Assembly (NCBI GenBank): GCA_028023455.1
Contig: JAQFVV010006221.1
Coordinates: forward strand, 9,221,011-9,285,010
DNA: 64,000 bases
Reading direction: 5' to 3'
Source: Epiperipatus broadwayi
Lineage: Eukaryota; Onychophora; Udeonychophora; Euonychophora; Peripatidae
The notes beneath the pieces were generated by a model, which saw only the letters and a program-made list of their open reading frames with translations, made no database searches and was not told the origin of the DNA. The position numbers were made by a program, and so were the translations under genes. Shown here one piece after another: positions 46,161-57,372 of the stretch (the stretch's first letter is position 1; each line of letters opens with the position of its first letter).

Positions 46161-46606
46161 ATATATTATGGAAAGAGTTTACATGTCTATAGATGTTGAC
46201 ATAAATATATTTTTAAAAAATACCAGTATTAATACGGTAGAAAATATAAAAACAGAACAAAATTTATTGATAAATATTCTATTTGTTCTTCCATATAATG
46301 CTTAGAAAATAATTCTGAAATCAATAAAAAATTATATAGCAAACAAGTTAGTTACTCACACTAAATTGTGCAGGTACTACTATATAACCATGATCCTGTT
46401 GTATATATATATATACTAGCATTATTGCAGTTTCACCTAAGTTGCCATAATGCTTGTACAATCCTATTTTTTATTAATATTCCACACAAGTCATGCAATA
46501 ATCCCTGTGATTTAATCAAACCTTTACAAAAATGCCCAAAGGCAAGTAAATGGATACAAATATCTCAAACCTAATCAAACTAAAATAAAAAATGATATAT
46601 TGTTAA
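46161..46606. other. AT-rich non-coding sequence
   Basis: The open frame 46368-46574 has no recognised motif. Nothing else is supported. Confidence 0.45.
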
Positions 46607-46929
46607 ATTTAAAAGTTTTTATTAGTCATTTATTAGACTAGATTATTCAATAATGAATATTTCAATAGTGTAATTTTCATTACACAACTCTTAATCAAAT
46701 TAACGACAGTTTTTCTATCCACTTTTAACACCTTGTAATCATAAACATATGACCAAAGACTTAAGGCAGAGACCATAAATAGTCAAAATAAGAGTCATAG
46801 ACCACAGGACCCTATTCTCTTAAGTTTTTAAATTATAAACAATGAGGATTGCCAATTCCTCAATAAGTGTTGGGATAAATGCTTAGCCAGAGCCAGCATT
46901 TAAAATATCTCTGTCAGGACCCCCCCCCA

Positions 46930-46978
46930 AACCCCTGACCATGGTTTCATGCTTTGGTACTTCTCAGAGAGGTGCCAG
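46930..46978 (-). ncRNA. Hammerhead segment in E left arm, core mutated
   Basis: Minus strand: acctct, box CTGAGAA (plus strand ttctcag, 46961-46967), helix II GTAC-CAAA-GCAT, GAAA (plus strand tttc, 46945-46948), ccatggtC, then aggggt. Helix I is intact (acctct with aggggt, six pairs), but G8 of the box is replaced by A, so cleavage is not expected. Confidence 0.55.
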
Positions 46979-47000
46979 AGTAGTTTCTGAACCTACCCTG

Positions 47001-47048
47001 GCAACTTTCTGAGGAGTGCCAAAGCACGAAACCACGGTCAGGGATTTG
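47001..47048 (+). ncRNA. Predicted type I hammerhead ribozyme in E right arm
   Basis: Box CTGAGGA (47009-47015; the variable seventh position is G), helix II GTGC-caaa-GCAC with four perfect pairs, GAAA (47028-47031). Helix III is A-U and C-G pairs around loop cacg. U16.1 is at 47038 and C17 at 47039. The helix I partner aggg pairs with cttt through two Watson-Crick and two G-U pairs. The core is complete; helix I is weaker than in the left arm. The two arms together give a canonical ribozyme. Confidence 0.7.
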
Positions 47049-47171
47049 GGGGGGTTCCTGACGGAGATATTTTAAATGCTGGCTCTGGCTAAGCATTTAT
47101 CACAAAGCTTGTTGAGGAATTGGCAATCCTCATTGTTTATATGACCAAAGACATGTGTAAAAGGTGTATGA

Positions 47172-47222
47172 TCCTCAAGATACACATTTCATGCCGAACC
47201 AGTACTCATCAGTTCGCCCAGA
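47172..47222 (-). ncRNA. Hammerhead segment, array unit 1
   Basis: Minus strand: box CTGATGA (plus strand tcatcag, 47206-47212) and GAAA (plus strand tttc, 47187-47190) are intact. Helix III is A-U and U-A pairs around loop gtgt, followed by C17. Helix II (GTACT/GGCAT) has one mismatch and two wobbles, and helix I is weakened. Confidence 0.55.
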
Positions 47223-47524
47223 CCTCAATTTCTTACATATAACTTTATCATTGTTCACTACATATAGATAGCCAATTACTAATGTTTAATTGATAAGTGT
47301 CAAACTTGCTGCCCTCATAACATTGTCACAAACAATTTTATTGAAGTATATTAATAATTTTTATTAGTCATTCATTAGACTAGAGACTATTCAATAATAA
47401 ATAATATTTCTGTAGTGTAACTATGCTCATGCAAGGGAGGGACTGGTTTCTATCCACTTTTAACATTTTGTGGGGGTGTAGAATCATAAACACATGATGA
47501 AAGATATGTAAAAAAAGTTGTATG

Positions 47525-47576
47525 ATACCCAAGATGAACATTTCATGCTGAACCAGTATTCATTAGTTGGTCCAGA
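47525..47576 (-). ncRNA. Hammerhead segment, array unit 2, core mutated
   Basis: Box reads CTAATGA (plus strand tcattag, 47560-47566), losing the essential G5. GAAA (47541-47544), helix III with loop gttc, and ccaa/ttgg of helix I remain. Confidence 0.55.
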
Positions 47577-47872
47577 GCATAATCTCTTACACATAACCTT
47601 ATCATAGGAAATTACTACAGTTTAATTGATGTGTCAAACTTATTGACTTCACAACTTTAACACAAACCATTCGATAGAAATATATTAATAATTTTTTATT
47701 AGTTATTCATTAGACTAGAGATTATCAACAAAAATGTAATTTTTACTACACCACTCTCATGCAAGATAGGGATTGGTTTCTATTCACTTTTAATACCTCA
47801 TGGAGGTGTGTAATCATAAACATATGACCAAATACATGTGAAACAGGGGTATGATCACCAAAATTCCCATTT

Positions 47873-47925
47873 CATGCCAAATCAGTGCTCATCAGTTGGC
47901 CCAGACCTCAATCTCTTACATATAT
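47873..47925 (-). ncRNA. Hammerhead segment, array unit 3
   Basis: Box CTGATGA (plus strand tcatcag, 47909-47915) and GAAA (47890-47893) are intact. Helix I ccaa/ttgg and helix III with loop ggga are preserved. Helix II (GCACT/GGCAT) has two mismatches, which look like transitions from a paired ancestor. Confidence 0.55.
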
Positions 47926-47960
47926 CTTTATCACTATTCCATATACATAGGTAGCTGGTG

Positions 47961-48279
47961 CTTTTGATTGATTTATTTTTGAATATAAATAAAGAAAAAA
48001 GATGGGTAGGCCAAAATGTAGTGAAGATAATTAAAATAAATTTATGATTCTATTTAATTTACTAAGGTAACAAAAAAATAATTGAAAGATTTATTGCTCA
48101 GAAAGAGTATCAAAAGAGGTAGTGCTTGAATTATGATCTATGAACTTTCAGTTCTAGAGTTCAATATTCTATCATTGCATTTAACCACACCAGTCACAAG
48201 GGTAATAATGATCTTCAATAGTTCTCTTTTGATAGATATTTTATATTTAATAATTTTTTTTATTGAAGAACATATATAT
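47961..48279. other. AT-rich non-coding sequence
   Basis: No feature beyond the edge of the D dimer. Confidence 0.45.
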
Positions 48280-48520
48280 ATGATTGAATGACTGATCAAT
48301 TTTGTATACAAACCCAGCAATGAATTATACAATGTTTCGAGTAGTAGTATTCTCCGCTCTTCTTCAGGTGTTGCTAGCCTGACCATTGGCGATATTAGCA
48401 TAGGTGCAAGTTCAACTCCTATGCTAGTACTGTCCCTAGTCAGGCCAGTAACTCCTGAAGAAGAGCTGAGAATAATACTATTCAAAACATTGTGTAATCT
48501 TCTAATAGCAATAAATGATT
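48280..48520. mobile_element. D-family inverted dimer
   Basis: Arms at 48331-48402 and 48418-48493 pair almost throughout (acaatgtttcgagtag with ctattcaaaacattgt; ggtgttgctagcctgac with gtcaggccagtaac). The centre carries a B-box-like gttcaactcc. A CUGAAGA box and a GAAA-like box occur in each arm (minus strand 48361-48367 and 48335-48338; plus strand 48455-48461). No clear target duplication. The minus-strand frame 48138-48485 runs through the hairpin and is spurious. Confidence 0.75.
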
Positions 48521-49384
48521 GTATTATATATATAAGCTAATTTATTTATTTATTTTTTGCAAACATCATTCACATAAAAAACAAATGTATTTTTTTAAAA
48601 CAAATAAATACAAAAAGAAAGAAAAAAACAGTAAAAAGATTATGCAAACAAAAATTGTAAAGAAAAGTAATCAGTGTGTTGAGATGAACTTAAGAAGGTG
48701 TTAAAAAATGAATAAGGCAATAACTTTTAGAACAGAAATAATAATGAAGCAATGATTATGGTAATCGTCTACAAAAAAGAACATATAAAAAGCAATGATG
48801 TAAAAGAAACTAGAGAAGTAAGTGATGGATAATGACAATTAAGAACATTTTAGATAAAAAGCAATACATTCTCTTATAGAAAGTTGATTGTTAAAAAAAT
48901 ATGTAAAAGGGTAAAACAATTTTTATGTGGCCCACTATAGAACAAAGATCTCTCCAACAACAGTCTTCACAGATGAACAATAAAAAATAAAGCATTATCA
49001 ATCAGGCTTGACAATTTATAGAGGGATTGAGTGGATTTCTATCCTTTTTTAACACTAAAAACAGCTAGATAATCATTTACTTCCCAATTGGATTATTACT
49101 TGGGTTGTCTAAGAGATGTCTACTTAAAGAAAAAAAATTATAAACCTGAAAATCAATTGCAAATTTACTTAGCTAGATTTGATCTTAGGTTATGGGCTAT
49201 GAGAAGCAGATGTTCTAGTGCTATATACCAAAGTCCTTATTTGTACACAGTAAAAGAATTGTTGCTAGTGTTAAGGAAATTTACAAATATCTTTCTCAAA
49301 CAAACAAAGTCAGACTGTGGAAATTAATTATATTTGTTGTAAATACTTTACAAACTTTTCTATATACTCTCCTTATATACTCTC
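48521..49384. other. AT-rich non-coding sequence
   Basis: The open frames 48519-48704 and 49088-49327 have no recognised motifs. About 49010-49060 resembles part of the tandem-array monomer (tttctatccttttttaaca). Confidence 0.4.
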
Positions 49385-49560
49385 ATCATATAACACTTTG
49401 CTGTGTTATTATATATGCAATTTTTATATATAATTCCTCCTTTATTTTCCTTACAGTTTCAACTGTCATGCAGTCTTCATCAGAAACTGTAAGGAAAATA
49501 AAGGAGTGATATATAAAATTGCATTGAACTATATATGAGGAGATTGATCTATATGAATAT
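49385..49560. repeat. C-family palindrome
   Basis: Left cctttattttccttacagttt pairs with right aaactgtaaggaaaataaagg. The flanking caatttttatatata and tatataaaattg continue the pairing. The loop holds cagtcttcatcag, which on the minus strand gives the box CTGATGA and a weak five-pair helix before GAAAC. Related to the fragment at 43385. Confidence 0.7.
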
Positions 49561-49977
49561 ATGAAGAAAGATACAAAGAAAGTAAAAAGATGATAAGAAT
49601 AAATAGTTTACGATTTGAAGCTTTCTCATTATTGATCATGATAAAAAAATCTGGGATCATCAATTAAATGCTTTTCAACAGCAATTACTTTCATTTTGAT
49701 GCTATGAATATTTATTCGTTGCAAGTAAGTTAATAATTGGATTAGTTATGTTTTTTAAATCTTAATATAGATGAAAAATATTGGCAATTATATTGTTTTT
49801 TTTTTTATGAATTTGTTGTGCAGACAAAACATTTCTATACTATAATATAAAAATTTAATGGAATGGTAAAGATTCCTTAAGATATTGGGTACTGGAACTA
49901 GCAGAAGTTGGGTCACAATCCATGGACCTTGGGTTCCAGATGTCACTACTCCATTATTGCTATGACTGTGATAAAAG
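49561..49977. other. AT-rich non-coding sequence
   Basis: A possible decayed tRNA-like stretch is near 49890-49960. No gene. Confidence 0.4.
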
Positions 49978-50527
49978 ACATCATCATTTCCTTGTATATA
50001 TGTTGGACTACTTTCATCATCTATTATGAGTATTGAATGTCTTTAGAAAAATTTAATTTTATTTAAATATTCCCAATACATTTAACTGTTAGTAATATCA
50101 CATAGGTTAGTATAGGCACAATGTTTCAAGATGTATTATTCTCCCCTCATCTTCGGGTGTTGCTGGCCTGACCAGTAACAATACTAGCATGGAAATCGAA
50201 CTGGATTCTTAGATTCTTGAGTATTGAATTTTAAGGTAACATTCTAACCATTCAATACTCAAGAATCTAAGAGTCCAGGTTCAATTCCTATGCTATTACT
50301 GGCATTAGTCAGGCCAGCAACACCTGAGAAAGAGGGGAGAATAATACCTCTCAAAATATTGTGCATATGTGCTATTATTAACAGTTGAATGTATTTGGAA
50401 TATTTAAATAAAGTTACATTTTTCTAAAGACATTCAATACTTATATTAGATGATGGAAATAGTCCAACATATAAATACAATTAAAACACCATCATCTCAA
50501 ACTTTCAGTAAAACATTATCATTTCCT
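49978..50527. mobile_element. D-family inverted dimer with 15-bp target duplication
   Basis: acatyatcatttcct (one mismatch) lies at 49978-49992 and 50513-50527. The insert has arms of about 250 bases. Outer: tatatgttggact with agtccaacatata; middle: gtattgaatgtctttag with ctaaagacattcaatac; inner: ggtgttgctggcctgac with gtcaggccagcaacacc. The centre is tRNA-like, with ccattcaatactcaag and a B box ggttcaattcc at about 50279-50289. Only the right copy has the complete 3' end. Both ribozyme-like boxes are mutated here. Confidence 0.85.
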
Positions 50528-52929
50528 ATTTAATGAATTATCTTATATATATTTAGGAATTGAAATAGCCATTCAGCTATAGACTTGTTGTTATTTTTAA
50601 ACAATAAAATTGCCATTAAGAATTAAAAAAAACTCTGGGAATTCGTTTTAAAATTAATATATATACACTTTGTATATATAATTAAAAACATTATTCCCAC
50701 AAGCATGTTTTTTTAATCTTTTTATTTTGCCTCAAAAGTATGTTCACTATCCATTACCATGTTAAAATTAGTATTTGATGTTTATTTATTTATTTTTTTT
50801 TAATGCAAACCCTGTGTGTAATTGTCCTATTGAAAAAACAGCTATTAACTATTGAAAAAAAAATTTCTAATTTTCAATTCTCTAGTCTTCCTTTCATGAA
50901 AAAAATATAAAGGATCCAATTTAAATAATTTGTTCCTCCTGCCATTGTTTTTATTATTATTATAGTAATTTTTTTCACTGATTATTTTATTTCATGTGAC
51001 TTTACTCTTACCCTTTCTGATATTTATTAAAAGGACCCTTGTGAAATCCAGTCGGACATCTTTTTTATATTTCCCAATGAGTGTGATAAAACTATACAAA
51101 TTCACCAATATATAAAAAGGCAGATAAAAATGTGTGTGTGTAAATACATTGATTATAAAAAAGATATGTTCCATCTTCTATAACTTTAAGCCCTATCTTT
51201 AATATGTTTTATATATATATAGCAAATTCTTATTGACTTTATTACTTTTGTAGTAATTTGCTGGTTTTAATACTCAAAAATTAATCTTCAACTTTTACTA
51301 TACCTACATCTAATCCATTATTCATATGATTCCTATTTCATATTAGGTTTAATTAAAACATCTTTTGTCATTCATTTTCTTCTCAAGTAAAAACCAATCA
51401 CAGTGTATGTTACAAAACCTGCATCATTTTACAATCCTATTTTTACAATGAATGCTGTGACATTCATCTGGCCAACCCAAATTAACTTAAGATCTTCAAT
51501 TAATTACCTGCCAATGATGATGGACTATGAGCAGATTATTAAAAAAAAACAATAACACTTGTTTTCAAGGTTCATTCAGCCTAGACTTTATCTAAGTCAT
51601 GGATTCATCAGGAAAATATGCTAACCAATATATTGAGAATTTTCTTTACCATATACTCTTTACATTTTTTTTTTGTTATTCAATTTTTATTTTTTAAAAA
51701 ATATCAATATATATCCTACTATGTCAAATGTTAATTCCACTATCTGAAGATAGAGTAGGATTAATCAGGTAATAGAATAGTATGATATGATATTATGACC
51801 ATGGTGATAGTTTGACATTACTTTCCATGCTCTTGATACAGTTTATAAACTCTAGCATCTTTTAAATCTAGAGCTATATCATAAAGTAGTGAAGCACATA
51901 TGTTACTAAAATGCTAAAGGTATTAAACCTTTGGGATGAACTTCCACTTTTAGAACAGATATGTGTTGTATACCATGTTCTGAAATCAAAATTGCATTAA
52001 TTTTACATTGTTAAACATTGATTTACAAGTGACAAATTTTCTGCACTCGCAACTTTAATACCATTATTTTAAATAAAATACATTAATGATTATTACAATA
52101 TCATTTATCAAACTATTTTCATTTTGATAATCAAGATCAGTGGCTCATTTTTGTTGTAAGTCAAAAGGCAGTTGACCCCCTTGCTCCATTGTAATTAAAT
52201 TTTGTCTGCATATCAATTAAACAACTTGTAGTATCATTAGCATCAGATGCTTTACAAAGGAAAACAATGGAATGACCTTTGGATATGAGGGTTAACTACT
52301 AGAAACCTATCAAAAGTATCTTCCACTGCTTTTTAGGATAAAATTTTGGTTCATCAGACTAGGCATTGTTTCTGAGGCAAAGTGTCTTTAATATCTCTCT
52401 TCAGTTTTTCACTTATTTAGTTAGAATAGGGCCAGTCATAATGAGTATCTCATGCCACAGGTTATCCCTATCCCAGTTGTGATAAAGGGAATGTCACAAC
52501 ATATCCATCCTTCAATACAAATAGCATTTCTACTTTTAATCCCCTTTTTCATTTTTGTTTTAGCTCAAGTCTCAAGAAAGTTAAGAAAGCCATGACAAGG
52601 TAGATTTGGCAATCTGGCAGTCTTTAATCATTAACTTTCTTCAAAAGCCAGGTTAGAACTGTATTTGAGATAGAGCTGCATATGTAGCCAGACCTGTCTC
52701 TCATACCATGGATGTGAAAGTTATAAAAAAATGCACACTAAAAATAGTCTGCCTAACACAATTTGGATAGAAAATTGAATAATACAGTTGCTCTTACTGA
52801 AACTTGTTTTCTAGAGGAAGAAAATTTGATAAAACAGATAGATATCAAAAAATGGTCTGTCTAACATAATTTGGCTAGATTATTATATTTGGTGGATTAC
52901 TCATTAAAGTGATAGAAATAATAATAAAT
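50528..52929. other. AT-rich non-coding sequence
   Basis: No feature is supported. The interval about 51480-52740 is slightly less AT-rich, but translations on both strands are full of stops and match no family I can name. The minus-strand frame 50992-51174 is AT-driven. Confidence 0.4.
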
Positions 52930-53428
52930 AATAGTAATTGTGATGTTGAAAATTTTAGTATACAATATCTCGAGAAAATCTAATATGGAAAATAACTGTA
53001 TGCAAAAACATATACAAGATATGCTTAAAATCTGAATAAAGATTGCAATTTTTGCCTAGTGAACTTTCGACTTAGTTATATTAGTCATAGCCATGGCATC
53101 TGACAGAGGGGAGAAGATTGCCAGCTGTGTTAAAGAAATGTGAATGGGTGATTGGCGAGAGACAAAAACACTATTAACAAGAAAGACTCCTGCATTCCCC
53201 TCTCTAAAAATGGCCTATTTAGGCAAATAATTAGCTATTCAATTATGCTAATTATCCATTCATATTTCTCTAATAAAGCTAGCAACCTTCACCCCTCTTT
53301 CAGATGCCATGACCAGGACTAATATAACTTAGTTGAAAGTGCACTAGACAAAAAATGCAAACTTTATTCAGATTTTAAACGCTCATATACACTTTTGCAT
53401 ATAGTTATTTTTCAATAGTAATTGTGAT
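52930..53428. mobile_element. F-family inverted dimer with 15-bp target duplication
   Basis: aatagtaattgtgat lies at 52930-52944 and 53414-53428. The left segment of about 45 bases is unpaired. It is followed by arms of about 155 bases (ataactgtatgcaaaaac with tgcatatagttat; gatgccatgac-type inner sequence), meeting between 53150 and 53255. Same architecture as A and E. I found a GAAA hairpin in each arm but no CUGANGA box, so no ribozyme is called. Confidence 0.8.
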
Positions 53429-54649
53429 AAAGCAGAAAGGATTGTACTAAAAATTATTATAAATCTATTTTTTTTCTAAATGTAGGTAGGTGCATAAAAT
53501 ATGTAAATTTTACATACAAATTCTTCAAGAACTGAATGGAGACTGTTAAGATTGAAGATTAATATAGTTGCTTTTACTGACACTATTCTTGCAATGGAAG
53601 TTTAATAAATAGATACATGAGTAGAAGTTTTTTTTTTTGGAAAGATCAATTTTCTATGAAGTCTAATTTAGTTCTATTCCTGGAAAGGCTGGTGGTATTT
53701 AAAACTTGGCTTGTACAATATTATTAATGGTCACTTTATTAGTGCATACACTACAACATTAGATTCACAGAAAACTTTTGCTCCTTGCTAGGTAGCATTA
53801 TTACAATAATACCATTAGAAAAATAAATTTTCTTCTTGGAGTCTTAATGCACTTATTATTACAAATAGTAGGCTTTGGCTAAAGTTGTGCAAATTTCAGT
53901 ATTGTTGCTTTAAATTAAATGGTCTGGTATTACTGAATTTTTGGACAGCACATAGAGTGAGTATTAAAATACTTTATTTAGACAAAAAAATTACAATAAA
54001 GGAATATGAATGGATCCATTTTCAAAACAATGCCTTTTAATAGATTACATTATAATTAAGAACCACAATATGAGAAAAGTTCATATTATATGAGTCTTAG
54101 ATTAATAATACATTTCAAGATTTAAAATAATAGTTGCATTAAATAATAAATTTTATCCCAACCATATTCATAAAAAAAAAAAAAGACATCTATTTTTTAG
54201 AAGTACATCACTAAATTTCAACAGCTATTAAAAATTACAAATTTGGATTTATAGGATTTGTCATGTTATTGAGGCAAGGAACTCACTTTAAGAGGATGAA
54301 ATTTTCTCAAAGAATATGATATATATAAATCTATTCTTGAGTTCACTAAAAAAGAAGAATCATAAATGACTTTCTGACAACAATTGTATTATTTGGGATT
54401 TGATTAGAAGGAACTGTGCAGTATTTACTGCCTGGCAGATAAATAAATTGGACATAGACCAGAAATAGAGCTAAGGTCAGAAGGTCAATGACTGACAAAA
54501 ATATTTAAAAATGATTGATACTTTAAAACTATAAGACAGATAAAGGTATTATTGATTGTAGTCACTTTAATTTTCTTTTTTGAGGCACTAAAGACAACAT
54601 AAGGACTCAACAAATAATATTACGATTCTATTAAATCCAAAAATGGCAT
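53429..54649. other. AT-rich non-coding sequence
   Basis: It could include the decayed 5' portion of the LINE that follows, but no motif is readable. Confidence 0.35.
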
Positions 54650-56220
54650 TTTTTTATACGATGATAATCATATCTTGAGTAGGTGTAAGGAATATTTTGG
54701 TCAACTTTTGAATAATGGTACAAGAATTGAGATGATGACTTTTAATGATATATCCATTTTATCCACTCATTTAAATTTGTACAAAAATATCCAGCTTTTT
54801 AAAAATGAAAAAGCTTCAAGTCGTGAAGAGATGTCTGGAATAGTTTTAAAATATGGTGATATGTCCGTTTCAAAAATATTGGAATTTTTTTAGAAATACG
54901 TGGACTCATGAAGTTTTGTTTTATCTTATGGATCCTTAAAATAAAAAGAATAAACAAAAGACCAGCAATTATGAAATATCATTACTATCCACTACAGCAA
55001 AGATACCTTCAAAGATTTTGCTGACTTCACCAGACAAAAGCAAGAAAACTATTAGAATGGATACAGTAATTTATATATTCCTTTTATTGATTTGGTCAAG
55101 GCATTTGCCTCAATAAATTAAACAAGCTACAACATTGTTTGAAATTATTGGTTGTCGAGGAAACTTTATTCATTTTATACAGCTTCCCATGATGAAATTA
55201 AAGGAGTATTATTACTACAGCTGGAAAATCTGAGAGATTTGAGATCAAAACTGCTATTGAACATAAATATCTATATGCTTCAACATTGTTTTTGATTTAT
55301 TTTTTTTTTTTTTACAACAGTAGTTTTTGGAAATGTTTGTAAATAATTTAATGAATCAGGGATCAAGATGTGTTATAGTTTGATGATGGAATTTTTAATT
55401 TGAACCACATCTTCTTGGATTGTGGGTTTACAATATGTTAATGATTGTATTATTTTTTACCATTTGAAAAGGCAAATAGTTTGCAAGCAAAATTCTTTAT
55501 TAGCCAGTGCCAAAACAAATCCTAGTTTAGATAATTAACAACTTGAGAATGTAAACCATTTTGAATTATCTTAGCAGTTTTATAAGTAGTATGTATTTAT
55601 TGTACACAAATGAGATTGGATAGTCAACATAAAAATCATTAAAAGTTTCATTCAAGGACGCTACCTAAAATTTTAAAAATACAATAGCAAGATTATTTGA
55701 CCAATCAATATGTTCTTCAACGTACTGGATATAATACTATAGAATCTAATATTGTAATATCACAGCTTTAAAGGGTTGGAAATCTGAAGTAAATTAACAA
55801 GATGAAAGGATATTTTATGGTGAGCATGAACATTTCATGGCACATTCAGACCCTGTTTATGTTATAAGATGATATCAAAGATATTTTAAAGATACAATGT
55901 TGATTGTTTCATTGGGAAGATGTGGCAGAGAATGGAATATAATGGAAATCTATAATTAGAAATAGTGGTGAAGTATTTTTGAAAGAAAGATTTTCGGTAG
56001 AAAACATTAAAAGACAGCACTACAAAATATCAAACAAACCAAACATGGTCCATCATATTCTATATCTGGATATATTCATGTTTCAGGGATTGATTTGTAT
56101 AACCATTACCAAACTCACCTCTGTTGTAGCATTTATTATTATTTTTACTGTCTTTTTTATCTTGGGAAAACTATACTCATTTGCAAATGGTTCTTGCAGA
56201 TGGTGAGAAGGATTATTAGC
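54650..56220 (+). pseudogene. Decayed LINE reverse transcriptase
   Basis: The frame 54675-54893 starts with CKEYFGQLLNNGT, resembling the linker ahead of a non-LTR reverse transcriptase. In other frames downstream: FIDLVKAFASIN near 55080 (motif A, active form FxDxxKAFDxxN, second Asp changed), an HDEIKG piece, then LQYVNDCIIF near 55430 (catalytic YADD changed to YVND). The frame 55979-56206 would be the C-terminal part. Many stops. An older LINE, separate from LINE-alpha. Confidence 0.6.
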
Positions 56221-57328
56221 TTCAATAAGGATATGTAGGTCAAACAATAATAAAAAAAATAAGCACCTAAAGATAATAAAATTGTATCTAATTTTTTCTG
56301 ATCGATTTATTTCACCTAAAATTTATGATTTATTATAAGTAATGATACTTATCACCAAAATTATTTTACAGATCATTATGAAATAGATTTATCACAAATC
56401 TGGAAATCAGATTACCCTAAAATATATAATATATCAATAAGTTTGACATCATCTTTTTATTTTTTTTAATAAATTTTTAATCTATTTTAATTAAAGAATG
56501 ACTACTAAATAGAACACATCTCTAATTAATGAATATAAGGCAATACAAAACCTAAAGACCAAGTTCGAATACTGAGCATTCATGCATCATACTAAGAAAG
56601 TACAATATTTTCTGAAATGTATATAACAACTTTTTTTTTTAACTATTGCCTAAGTATACTAAGCGTCCCAGTTAGAACAATATTCATTTCTTTACTAAAA
56701 AATAATAATAATAATCTACAACTTTCGCGCATGTATATTAGTATGTTGCAAATTTGAGACGTTTTCAAAACTTCACAGTAATTTTTCCTAAAAGCTTTTT
56801 CAAAATGGTTTCAATTTACTTCATGCCAAATTTCAATATTTAAATATGAATGGTTAATAGTGCAAAAACAGCACTCAAATGTGTCTGAGCATAGCAATTC
56901 CCTCTCTTTATTCAGAAATCAATACAGGAACTTTATGCTTTCTAGCAGGCCACCCATCAGTGTACAATGACTGATTTTGATCCATCCACCTCAATTTTAA
57001 TTTGAGAATATCATTCACGTTTCCATTTTATAAATGTATAAAATGAAATATTTATTCCCATCTTCTGTATGTGAATGCTTACACACATACGTATATATCA
57101 AATTTCTAATCGGCATACCAGTGATTTAAACATTCATGTCAACTTTAATGCATATATTATTACCATTCAATTTTTGTAACGGAAAGTTTGGCCATGCACT
57201 AAATGAGAAATAGGGATATTAGCTAAATTGTGAAAATGCAAATTTTTAAGCATGGAGCTAAAATACATAATCATGTTCATGGTAATTTCTCTACAGGCAA
57301 GTTTTTCCAACTTTAATACATATAGAAC

Positions 57329-57330
<2 letters not shown>
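56221..57330. other. AT-rich non-coding sequence
   Basis: No feature is supported. Confidence 0.5.
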
Positions 57331-57362
<32 letters not shown>

Positions 57363-57372
57363 TGGTGGTGGT
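57331..57372. repeat. GT microsatellite followed by GGT repeats
   Basis: About fourteen TG units run into ggtggtggtgg. A simple tandem repeat. Confidence 0.95.

Larger units (their letters stand above)
46747..47152. mobile_element. E-family inverted dimer with 14-bp target duplication
   Basis: atatgaccaaagac lies at 46747-46760 and 47139-47152. The insert (46761-47138) has an asymmetric left segment of about 75 bases, then arms of about 145 bases. Arm ends are aaacaatgaggattgcc and ggcaatcctcattgttt, meeting near 46985. Each arm holds a hammerhead segment pointing away from the centre. The element is more GC-rich than its surroundings and is nested in the tandem array. Confidence 0.85.
46607..47960 (-). 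repeat. Tandem array of ~350-bp hammerhead-bearing monomers
   Basis: Landmarks repeat at intervals of about 335-355 bases: tttc boxes at 47187, 47541 and 47890, and ttagac motifs at 46633, 47375 and 47710 once the E insertion is subtracted. Each monomer contains atatgaccaaa-type sequence, a minus-strand hammerhead segment, tctttatca-type and ttttaacac-type blocks. The unit size, head-to-tail order and one ribozyme per unit resemble retrozymes. Unit 0 is interrupted by the E element (46747-47152). Dispersed fragments lie at 5775 and about 49010-49060. Confidence 0.8.

Noticed and set aside
46607-47960. CRISPR array or ordinary satellite
   Set aside because: Units are about 350 bp and dispersed partial copies exist. 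There are no short repeat-spacer units, and the genome is animal-like.
48138-48485. 115-residue minus-strand open frame
   Set aside because: It is read through the D hairpin. The apparent internal symmetry comes from the inverted repeat.
49463-49512. C palindrome as a hammerhead ribozyme (CTGATGA, five-pair helix, GAAAC)
   Set aside because: The sequence before the box pairs with the sequence after GAAAC, which is a simple hairpin and not hammerhead topology. No helix III closing at U-H was found. The boxes alone are not enough.
51480-52740. Slightly less AT-rich interval as a decayed transposon gene
   Set aside because: Translations on both strands showed no motif that I could tie to a family, and stops are frequent.
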